Below, piece by piece: positions 48,926-59,319 of a DNA stretch of 64,000 nucleotides. A model generated the notes under the pieces. That model did not search any database and had not been told where the DNA came from. It was given only the letters and a program-made list of their open reading frames with translations. Position 1 is the stretch's first letter, and each line of letters starts with the position of its first letter. The DNA is from Diphasiastrum complanatum (lineage: Eukaryota > Streptophyta > Lycopodiopsida > Lycopodiales > Lycopodiaceae), in the NCBI GenBank assembly GCA_029204225.1, contig CM055107.1, forward strand, positions 7,164,873-7,228,872, given 5' to 3'. The translations under genes were made by a program, and so were the position numbers.

Positions 48926-51057
48926 ATCAAACTGGGAGAAAATAAATGAGCTGCTAACACTATTGAGCACTCAATAAAACATTCAAGAGGTATAGTTTTC
49001 TCTTGAATGACAATAAGCTTGAAAGAATCTTCTCTTTTGAGCCAATAAGCAATAAAACTAAGAAGTATTTTTCTATGTAAGTCATGTATACAGGGGGTTG
49101 CAATAAAGGAAGGGGAAAAGCAGCTGCCTAGGCATACCACAATTGCTGCACCTCACATCTAAACTTTCAAATTTCCTCAGTATACTAAGCATGTGCTTGA
49201 CATGAAGGCTAGCATATAGGTGGGTAAATAAGAGTGTTTGCACTACAAGTGTGGATTTGATTGTACAAACACAGCTTCTTATCATATATAATACTTAGTT
49301 ATATTAGGTGAACCATCTAATTTACCACAGGTATGAAATCAAATTATTGTGAATCTTCAAGTCGTCTACTGCTGATCCTTTGATATTCATTGTTTTTTTA
49401 TAGCAAAAATTTGATCTGCATGGAAGCTTGGCACTTTCTTCTTTTCTTTACATCAGTGAAATTGTTTCTAATTGAAACTTTCAGCAATACACAAAAAACA
49501 TCATTCCCAAAATTTTCAGGTTAATCTCTAAAGGAGGAAGTAAACCAATGCAAAAAGCTAAACAAAGTCCTAAAGAGTCTTAAAAATGTTTCAAAGGTTT
49601 GGTATTCCATGTCTTTATAATTGATCTGCGTGGAAGCTTGGAACTTGTTTTATTTGCAATAGAAAAACTTGCCTTTGTTGAGATTTTCGCCAATCCTAAA
49701 ACAAAAATCATCATTTTGAAAATATATTTCTAGGTAAGCTTTAATCAATGAGGAGGGAAACAAACATGAGACGATAGGAGATTAGAGATGTTTAGGTCGG
49801 GTAGTGCACACATGAGTATCTTTGGGAGAAGGGCGCAAAGGTAGTTATAGAAGTTGAAAGGGTTTGCTTTTTTGCTTTTGGTGATTAACTTTGTTGTGCT
49901 ATGTCCATTCTCATCCTTTTATCTCTGAGTGGCATGACTTTCTACTTTGTACTTAGCTTTCTTATATTTTTCGATGAGGTTTAAATGATGCTTTCATTTG
50001 TTATTGAATTTTTTGGATTTGGCTTCTTGTGGTGAAATTGGCTTGCATAATCTCTATGATTAGAAGTTAAGGGATTACGGATTAGAAAAGTATACTAGAT
50101 TGTAATAATAGCAATGGGTGATAATGATCATGTATGTGTAAGACAATAATTGCAATGAAAAGATCTAAGATTTTTCACTAATTGATGATGATGAGGACAA
50201 TAACATTGCGAAGGCATGGATTGGGAAGATCATACTTGGTTGTGGAAAGAGGAGTGGAGGATCATATTGAAAATGACTTTTATGTTAGAGGAGGGCAAGG
50301 GAGAAAACGACAATTGGAAAAGAAGGTGGTCAATAACTAGTATGGATAAACAAAGGTCTTTTGGAAAATTATACCACTAATGTGGATAAGAATAGTTTTG
50401 ATAACGGGGAGGACATTGGATCTTGAATGTCTATGGCTAATTGCAGAGATATTTCCAAGAAAAATGGAGGGTCTTTTAGGAGGATATTTGTGGATGTAAT
50501 AAAGAGTGGCCGAACCAGTCGATCGATGAGAGATGAAGATGTGGAGAATGCTTTTTGTTGAATGTTGACGAATGAATTTTAGAGAGGGGCAAGATTGTGG
50601 TCTTTAAAGAAAATGATACGCTATTCATAGAACACATGGAGAACATTATCAAGTATATACATTGTAGCAAAATTTGTGGAAGAGTATTGGTTGTTGATGT
50701 TGTATATTATGATCGTTCGTGAGATGTATTGGGAAAGATTTAATGTGGTACATATAAAGAGCACAATGCTCAAATGAAACTTCAATTTGTTTTTCTTAAG
50801 AAATATCGAAAATTTATCATGGATTCTAATAAAGGTACTGTTGAAAATCTAGCAAATTCACACGTGTGGGGAATCACACAAAAAGTGTGAATGATCTTTA
50901 CCATGCTTTGTGATGGCACACAGATCTCTTGTAGAGCAATCCTGCAATCTACTAACAGATCTAAGGCTGGAGCACAATCTAGAATGCTACAGATCAAAGC
51001 TACATTAATTCCTCACAAATAGGGAATGTGCACAAGCAAGATCATATATGAAGAAGA
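48926..51057. other. 3' flank of NIP gene and intergenic sequence
   Basis: AATAAA poly(A) signals lie just after the stop codon, at 48941-48946 and 48973-48978. Beyond about 49100 the sequence is AT-rich with two related short stretches (near 49415 and 49625, sharing TTGATCTGC.TGGAAGCTTGG). No gene is recognised. A TTCACACGTGTG word at 50858 resembles the palindrome of the copia LTRs. Confidence 0.45.
48941..48978 (+). terminator. polyadenylation signals of the NIP gene
   Basis: Two AATAAA hexamers at 48941-48946 and 48973-48978, 16 and 48 bases after the stop codon. Plant poly(A) signals are loose, so the actual site is not fixed by this. Confidence 0.5.
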
Positions 51058-51712
51058 TGTGAAAATTGTCAACATTTCCTAGCTAGTTTGAGGCCTAAAT
51101 TGGCTAAAATTGTAAATAGTTTTGGTTCTGGAGTTTCACACGTGTGAACCAGGCCACAATGTTTTTATTTACTGTATTTTTTCAGTATGATGAAGTGTCA
51201 AACTTCATACCCTTCAAAATGAGACCATTTTGATGTATTTTGGTCATATAAGCCATTTTTAGCTATTTTTCCTATATAGGGAATATCTAGGGTCAAGTAC
51301 CTTCTAGAGAGAGGAGAGAGAGTCATCTTCCTCATCCATAAATAGTAGGGAAGTCGTGGAGAACAGGTTGGAGAAACCTTTTGTATGCTTCATTGAGATC
51401 AATAGATCATTGTCATTGTTTCTTCCTCCATTGAGAGCATTGTTGTGTGTATTGTCTTCAAGCTATTGTGTATGATCTTAGGTGCTTTCCAAAAGTGGTA
51501 GGCTGATGTATTATGGACTGTATAATGCTATTTTGGGCCGCACTTGATGTTTATGGAAGTTTCCATTTGTGATAAATGCTTTTTGATCAAGTTCTTTGCA
51601 TTCTAGGTAGCATAGAATGTGTTGCCAATTCCTAGCTTATGTAGTTTGGAGTGCAAGCATTCAAGCCAATGATCTTGGAGTTTAGATCCACTTAGGATCT
51701 GTATTTTTCACA
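51058..51712 (+). repeat. 5' LTR of outer copia element
   Basis: Ends TGTGAAAA...TTTTCACA form an 8 bp terminal inverted repeat. A TATA box CTATATAGG lies near 51282, and a TTCACACGTGTGAA palindrome lies at 51135-51148 in U3. The primer site follows directly. Confidence 0.97.
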
Positions 51713-51724
51713 TGGTATCAGAGC
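51713..51724 (+). promoter_or_regulatory. primer binding site, initiator tRNA-Met type
   Basis: TGGTATCAGAGC immediately follows the LTR end at 51712. Confidence 0.92.
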
Positions 51725-52282
51725 TGGTTGGCTTCTATTTACAGTAAGTATTCCATTTTTGGTGATATTTGGATGTTTGATCAAGTTCTGCATGATTTTG
51801 CATTGCTTTGTTGATCAAATCTTACTAACCTTTGTTTTGTGAGTTGAACTTGTGGATCAAAAGCATATTTCAGGTCTATTGAAGATCAGAGGCTGAAAAG
51901 AAACTATTTTGGATCAGATCATAACACCTAATCATTTGTGATTGTGAGGCTTGTGCATATTCAATACTAACAATGTTCTTTTCAATCCTATTGTTGACAA
52001 TCTCCATTCTTGGATGAACACTCTCCCTAAGTGGATGAAACTTCTCCTTAAGTGGATGACAAATGCTCTTTTGAGTGAGTTGTAATTCTCCTAAAGGCTG
52101 AGCAAAGCTCCCATTTGGATGAAACATCCCCTTTTTTGGGTGAACATATTGTAAGCTCCATTGTGAAGAGCATATTGTAAAGATTGTCATCAATTTTGGC
52201 ATAAATTTTGGTGTACTTTGTTGAGCATGTAAGTAACTCTCCTTATGTAATTTGATTGGAGCATTTGCTGGAAGGTGTTAAC

Positions 52283-52937
52283 TGTGAAAAATACAGATCC
52301 TAAGTGGATCTAAACTCCAAGATCATTGGCTTGAATGCTTGCACTCCAAACTACATAAGCTAGGAATTGGCAACACATTCTATGCTACCTAGAATGCAAA
52401 GAACTTGATCAAAAAGCATTTATCACAAATGGAAACTTCCATAAACATCAAGTGCGGCCCAAAATAGAATTATACAGTCCATAATACATCAGCCTACCAC
52501 TTTTGGAAAGCACCTAAGATCATACACAATAGCTTGAAGACAATACACACAACAATGCTCTCAATGGAGGAAGAAACAATGACAATGATCTATTGATCTC
52601 AATGAAGCATACAAAAGGTTTCTCCAACCTGTTCTCCACGACTTCCCTACTATTTATGGATGAGGAAGATGACTCTCTCTCCTCTCTCTAGAAGGTACTT
52701 GACCCTAGATATTCCCTATATAGGAAAAATAGCTAAAAATGGCTTATATGACCAAAATACATCAAAATGGTCTCATTTTGAAGGGTATGAAGTTTGACAC
52801 TTCATCATACTAAAAAAATACAGTAAATAAAAACATTGTGGCCTGGTTCACACGTGTGAAACTCCAGAACCAAAACTATTTACAATTTTAGCCAATTTAG
52901 GCCTCAAACTAGCTAGGAAATGTTGACAATTTTCACA
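52283..52937 (-). repeat. 3' LTR of inner copia element
   Basis: Reads TGTGAAAAATAC...CAATTTTCACA on the plus strand. The purine tract complement CTCCCTCTTC follows at 52938. The U3 palindrome TTCACACGTGTGAA lies at 52847-52860. Confidence 0.97.
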
Positions 52938-55900
52938 CTCCCTCTTCAACATTGGATGCTAGTTTCAACATAGTCTTTGAGCACATTCCAAGATTAGATC
53001 TATGCATTAAATATAGGTCCTTTCCCAATGGTTTGGTGAAGATATCAGCCACACACTCCTTTGAAGAGACATGTTGAAGCTCCACCTCTTTGGCAATGAC
53101 TTGATCTCTCACAAAATGGTGAGCAATCTCAATGTGCTTGCTCCTTGCATGAAAAACAGGATTGCTTGCCAAGCTTTGGGCTGAAAGGTTATCACAAAGT
53201 ATGATTGGAGTCTTCTCTGGTTCCAGCAAGTGAAGATCCAATAACATCCTCTTGATCCAAAGAATCTCCTTGGTGCATGTTGTTAATGCCTTGTACTCGG
53301 CTTCGGTGGAAGATAGAGAGATAGTTGGTTGCTTCTTTGATAGCCATGAGACCACTCCATCTCCAAGATAGATTGCAAAGGCACTTGTTGACTTCCTATC
53401 CATTTGATCACCTGCAAAATCTGAATCTGAAAATCCACAAAGGTTAGGTGTAGTACCTCCATACAAGATGCCAAAATCTCTAGATCCCGAGATGTATCTA
53501 AGTACTCTCTTTCCTAGCTTCCAATGAGCCTCACTAGGATCTTGCATAAATTGACTTAGTTTACCAACCACAAAGCTTAGATCAGGTCTTGTGATGGTTA
53601 ACCATATAAGAGATCCTATTAGCTTTCTATAGAGAGTAATGTCCTTGAAGGATCTTTCATTACTTCTTGTAGTTAGCTTTACATTTGATTCCATAGGAGT
53701 AGAAACAACTTTACAATCTTCCATATGAAACCTTTTTAGAATAGAGTTAACATACTTTTCTTGACATATGAATGTAGATTTAGAAGTTCTAATAATCTCT
53801 ATTTCTAAGATATAATGAAGTTTACCAAGATCTTGAATTTCAAACTCTCTTTTGAGTGCCATCTTGATTTCATCTATATCTAGATTGTTACCACCACTTA
53901 AGATAATGTCATCAACATAGATCAAAAGTAAAGTGATATCATTTTCATTCAATCTAAAGTAGAGAGAATGATCATACTCACTCATAACAAAGTTTTGAGA
54001 AAGTAAGAAGGAATTGAGCTTAGCATACCAACTCCTTGGTGCTTGCTTTAGCCCATACAAACTCTTTTGGAGATAGCACACATGATTAGGCTCATCATGT
54101 GAAACATAGCCCTCGGGTTGCTCCATGTAAATATCTTTTTCAAGATCACCATTCAAGAAGGCATTAGTAACATCCATTTGCCACATATCCCAATCATAAA
54201 GAGTTGCAAGAGAGATTAGGATTCGAATAGTTACCATCTTTGCCACGGGTGCAAAGGTCTCATCATAGTCAATACCATATTCTTGAGCATACCCCTTTGC
54301 CACCAACCTTGCCTTGTACTTGTTGATTGATCCATCTTGATTTGTCTTGATCTTGAAGATCCACTTACAACCAATTGCCTTCTTGTCCTTTGGAAGCTTT
54401 ACCAACCTCCATGTGTTGCTTTTGATGAGTGCTTGATGCTCATGATCCATGGCTTGGATCCATTCCTTCTTTTGAATTGCTTCACCTACACAAGTTGGTT
54501 CATCAAAAGAGGTAAGAAAAGCAAGGTTAGAGTTGTCCACCACTTGCTTTCCTTTTTCATCATAGGTTAGCCTTGATGGCTTAGCCCTTTGCCTTTGAGT
54601 CTTCCTTGAAGTTTTCTTTGGAGTGGCATCTCCATCTTCATCCAAGACATCTTGCACATCATGATGAGTAGTAGGCACATCAACATCAACATCAACAACA
54701 TTGGAAACATTCTCTTCATGAAAGATGACATCCCTACTTATGACAACTTTCTTTGTAGAAGGAATGTACACTTTGTAAGCCTTGCTTACTTCACTATAGC
54801 CAACAAACACACCCTTCTTTGATGAAGGATCTTCTTTAGTTCTATCATCAAGTGTGATATTGACAAAACATGTACATCCAAAGATCCTACAATGCTTGAC
54901 ACTCGGCCTTCTACCATAAAGAACCTCATGAGGAGTTTTACCATCCAAGGAAGCACTTGTCCATCTATTACATAGATAGTTAGCACATGCTAAAGCTTCC
55001 CCCCAAAAAGACTTAGCAAGATTAGCATGTAGTCTCATTGCCTTGGCACATTCACAAAGGGTTCTATTCTTCCTCTTGGCCACTCCATTCTGTTGTGGAG
55101 TCCTAGGACTAGACATCTCCCTCTTAATCCCATGTGCTATACAAAAGTCTTTGAACCTATTTGAGGTGTATTCCCCTCCATTATCAGATCTTAAGCATTT
55201 GATCTTTGTATTGAATTGGTTTTCCATTTCATTCTTGAACTTGACAAATGCAGCAAACACTTCATCCTTACTTTTAAGAAGATAGATCCAAGTATACCTA
55301 CTAAAGTCATCAATGAAAGTTGCATACATCTTTGCCCCACCATTGCTTGTTGTACTAGAAGAATGAATATCAGAATGCACAAGTTGAAAAGCTTCTTTAG
55401 ATCTAGAAGTAGATCTAGAATAAGCAAGTCTATGAGATTTGGACAAGGCACAATGTTCACAAACACTATTGTTTGCAACAAGACTTTTAGGGAGACCAAG
55501 AACAAGCTCTTTCTTTGCCATTACCTCCAAAGATTTGAAGTTGGGATGGCCCAACCTCTTGTGCCAAACTTCTTGGTTTGTCAATTGCTCCCTAGCCATA
55601 CATCCTTCATGATTAGAGATCACACATGCATCAAGCTTGAAAAGTTTACCATGCCTCCTACCTTGAGCAATCAAGGATCCACATTTACTTATCAAACATG
55701 CATCTCCAATGAACTCCACATCAAGTCCTTTGTCAATAATTTGACTTACACTAAGCAAATTCTTAGTGATTGAAGGAATGTACAAAACATTTTCAAGATT
55801 TGCTTTCCTATTTGTTGAAAGGGAAATAGGAATAGTGCCTATGCCTTTGATGTCACATTGACCATCATTTGCAGTGTAGATGATGTTACCTTCTCCCTCA

Positions 55901-56886
55901 TAAGACAATAAGGATGTAAAGTATTCCTTATGTCTTGTCATGTGAGATGAGGCTCCACTATCAATCCACCAAGGATCATTATCATCTATGTTGGCTAACA
56001 AACTTGAAGTCATAACAAGTGATTCACATGTGTTATGTTCTTCCTCATCTATTGTAAGATTTCCTTGCCTCTCTCCTTGCTCTCTTTTCTTCTTATAACA
56101 TTCATTTGCAAAATGACCTTTTATCCCACAATAAAAGCACTTGAACTTTGACTTATTGTTCTTAGTAGAAGAGGAAGAGGAAGAGTGATCATCATGATCA
56201 AAGTTACCACCTTTGGACCATTTCCCTTTGCCTTTACCTTTGCCCTTGAATTTTCCTTTTGTGAAGAAAGCCTCTTCACCTCCACCTTGCAAGGATGCAC
56301 CATCAAGCTTTGATTGCAACCTATGTTCTTCAGCCAATAAGATTTCTTGCAAGTCAACCACACTTGGCAAGACTCTTTGAATGGCAAAACTTTGCACAAG
56401 GTTAGCATGTTCATTTAGCAAACCATTCAACATAACTTGGACTATTTCACCATCTTTTATGTTCTCATCAATGCATGCTAAATCATCACTTAGGGACTTA
56501 ACTCTCAAGATAAATGCATGAGCACTTTCACCCTCTCTTTGCCTACTAGAAAATATTTGTCTCCTTAGGGTCAATACCCTAGATGTGGACTTTGATTCAA
56601 AGAGCTTCTTTAAGGCATTCCATGCCTCACTTGCACTTTGACACTTTCCAACTTCCTTGAGAAGTTCATTTGTAACATTCATTTTAATGATATAAAGAGC
56701 CCTTTTGGCCTTCTTATCAAACCTTTGTTGCTCTTGAAGTGTGAGAGGTCTCTCTTCAATTTCTGCAACTATGTCCATGAGTTCATTCAACTCAAGTAAG
56801 GACTCCATCCTCACTTTTCAAGTAGAGTAGTTTGATGAACTCAACCTTTCACTAGACTCTAGCATGATCCCACCATTGGAAGCCAT
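52933..56886 (-). CDS. copia gag-pol region of inner element
   Basis: A copia polyprotein of about 1,300 codons on the minus strand. In order it has gag with a retrotransposon capsid-like domain, a Gly/Lys-rich stretch and the zinc knuckle CFYCGIKGHFANEC. Aspartic protease WWIDSGASSH follows, then integrase with zinc residues around WHKRLGHPN, FIDDFSRYTW and NGGEYTSNRF, RT with YVDDIILSGG, and RNase H with SLSSTEAEY. The C-terminus, ending VEEGV, is encoded by the purine tract, and its stop codon lies in the first bases of the LTR. A single long frame covers nearly all of it, and about one break is seen. It matches the outer copy almost residue for residue. Confidence 0.95.
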
Positions 56887-56948
56887 GATTCTAATGTTTC
56901 TTCAACTTTTAGGTTCTGTCCTAAAGCACTTAGCACTCACTTTTCTCT

Positions 56949-57510
56949 CAACAAATGATAGATAAAGAGATCTATGAAGATTTAGGACCCTAAAACACTT
57001 CTATCTTGAACCTAGATGGTTTCCAAGCATAGAAAGGAAGATTGAAACACATGCAACACTTTGCACACACTAAGAATGGATTACAAAATCAAACCAACCT
57101 GAACACACTCTTGCTTAAGCTCTCAAACTTTCCAGCAAGTGACCAAATCAAGTTATGGTGTGAAGAGTTACTTGCATTCTTAGAAAATACCCAAAACTAG
57201 GATGCCAAGATTATCTAGTAATGAACAAACTTGATCAACATATGATCAACACACTAAGATATTGATTCAACCTGTAAAACCACATGTAAACCACACTTCT
57301 AAAAGTTTATAAACTCCAGCAAGTGATAAATACAAGATTTAGAGGTGAATGAATGAGCACACTTAGTGAATCACAAGACTAGCTTCACTATCTTGTCAAA
57401 TCTTGGTGTTTAGATGTAGATCTAAGATCACTTCACATGAGAATGTTCCTCAACCTGTTAAGAACCTGAAAACACACTTGCATAATGGTTAACACCTTCC
57501 AGCAAATGCT
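56949..57510 (-). repeat. leader tandem repeat, about 184 bp units
   Basis: In the leader of the inner element, TCCAGCAA words recur at 57131, 57315 and 57498, spaced 184 and 183 bp, with related flanks in each unit (ACCTGT.A.. and ..AAGTAACTCTT.. type blocks). Units are diverged. The outer copy carries the same array, and the insertion lies within its first unit. Confidence 0.65.
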
Positions 57511-57567
57511 CCAATCAAATTACATAAGGAGAGTTACTTACATGCTCAACAAAGTACACCAAAATTT

Positions 57568-57894
57568 ATGCCAAAATTGATGACAATCTTTACAATATGC
57601 TCTTCACAATGGAGCTTACAATATGTTCACCCAAAAAAGGGGATCTTTCATCCAAATGGGAGCTTTGCTCAGCCTTTAGGAGAATTACAACTCATTCAAA
57701 AGAGCATTTGTCATCCACTTAAGGAGAAGTTTCATCCACTTAAGGAGAGTGTTCATCCAAGAATGGAGATTGTCAACAATAGGATTGAAAAGAACATTGT
57801 TAGTATTGAATATGCACAAGCCTCACAATCACAAATGATTAGGTGTTATGATCTGATCCAAAATAGTTTCTTTTCAGCCTCTGATCTTCAATAG
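57568..57894 (+). other. antisense open frame in copia leader
   Basis: A 108-codon frame with an ATG, antisense to the inner element and read from short degenerate repeats (CATCCACTTAAGGAGAA type) that give repeated His-Pro pairs. The matching frame in the outer copy is 51876-52202 on the minus strand, with few residue differences. Because both copies are young, shared openness is weak evidence of coding. Confidence 0.2.
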
Positions 57895-58046
57895 ACCTGA
57901 AATATGCTTTTGATCCACAAGTTCAACTCACAAAACAAAGGTTAGTAAGATTTGATCAACAAAGCAATGCAAAATCATGCTAGAACTTGATCAAACATCC
58001 AAATATCACCAAAAATGGAATACTTACTGTAAATAGAAGCCAACCA

Positions 58047-58058
58047 GCTCTGATACCA
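58047..58058 (-). promoter_or_regulatory. primer binding site of inner copia element
   Basis: GCTCTGATACCA on the plus strand abuts the LTR start at 58059. Confidence 0.92.
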
Positions 58059-58713
58059 TGTGAAAAATACAGATCCTAAGTGGATCTAAACTCCAAGATC
58101 ATTGGCTTGAATGTTTGCACTCCAAACTACATAAGCTAGGAATTGGCAACACATTCTATGCTACCTAGAATGCAAAGAACTTGATCAAAAAGCATTTATC
58201 ACAAATGGAAACTTCCATAAACATCAAGTGCGGCCCAAAATAGAATTATACAGTCCATAATACATCAGCCTACCACTTTTGGAAAGCACCTAAGATCATA
58301 CACAATAGCTTGAAGACAATACACACAACAATGCTCTCAATGGAAGAAGAAACAATGACAATGATCTATTGATCTCAATGAAGCATACAAAAGGTTTCTC
58401 CAACCTGTTCTCCACGACTTCCCTACTATTTATGGATGAGGAAGATGACTCTCTCTCCTCTCTCTAGAAGGTACTTGACCCTAGATATTCCCTATATAGG
58501 AAAAATAGCTAAAAATGGCTTATATGACCAAAATACATCAAAATGGTCTCATTTTGAAGGGTATGAAGTTTGACACTTCATCATACTGAAAAAATACAGT
58601 AAATAAAAACATTGTAGCCTGGTTCACACGTGTGAAACTCCAGAACCAAAACTATTTACAATTTTAGCCAATTTAGGCCTCAAACTAGCTAGGAAATGTT
58701 GACAATTTTCACA
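58059..58713 (-). repeat. 5' LTR of inner copia element
   Basis: TGTGAAAAATAC...TTTTCACA, 655 bp, nearly identical to 52283-52937. It is followed by the TTAAC target duplication. The U3 palindrome TTCACACGTGTGAA lies at 58623-58636. Confidence 0.97.
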
Positions 58714-59319
58714 TTAACCATTATGCAAGTGTGTTTTCAGGTTCTTAACAGGTTGAGGAACATTCTCATGTGAAGTGATCTTAGATCTACATCTAAACAC
58801 CAAGATTTGACAAGATAGTGAAGCTAGTCTTGTGATTCACTAAGTGTGCTCATTCATTCACCTCTAAATCTTGTATTTATCACTTGCTGGAGTTTATAAA
58901 CTTTTAGAAGTGTGGTTTACATGTGGTTTTACAGGTTGAATCAATATCTTAGTGTGTTGATCATATGTTGATCAAGTTTGTTCATTACTAAGTAATCTTG
59001 GCATCCTAGTTTTGGGTATTTTCTAAGAATGCAAGTAACCCTTCACACCATAACTTGATTTGGTCACTTGCTGGAAAGTTTGAGAGCTTAAGCAAGAGTG
59101 TGTTCAGGTTGGTTTGATTTTGTAATCCATTCTTAGTGTGTGCAAAGTGTTGCATGTGTTTCAATCTTCCTTTCTATGCTTGGAAACCATCTAGGTTCAA
59201 GATAGAAGTGTTTTAGGGTCCTAAATCTCCATAGATCTCTTTATCTATCATTTGTTGAGAGAAAAGTGAGTGCTAAGTGCTTTAGGACAGAACCTAAAAG
59301 TTGAAGAAACATTAGAATC

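Larger units (their letters stand above)
52283..58713 (-). mobile_element. young Ty1/copia element (inner copy), nested in the outer one
   Basis: A complete minus-strand element of 6431 bp inserted in the leader of the outer copy. LTRs of 655 bp lie at 52283-52937 and 58059-58713, with target duplication TTAAC at both ends and the primer site complement at 58047-58058. The LTRs differ at about four positions by eye (about 0.6%), fewer than in the outer copy, as the nesting order requires. Gag-pol spans 52933-56886. It looks nearly whole, with about one break. Confidence 0.97.

Noticed and set aside
55216-55773. 185-codon plus-strand frame, repeated at 60433-60990 on the minus strand
   Set aside because: It is the antisense shadow of copia integrase in both copies and is identical for the same reason the elements are.
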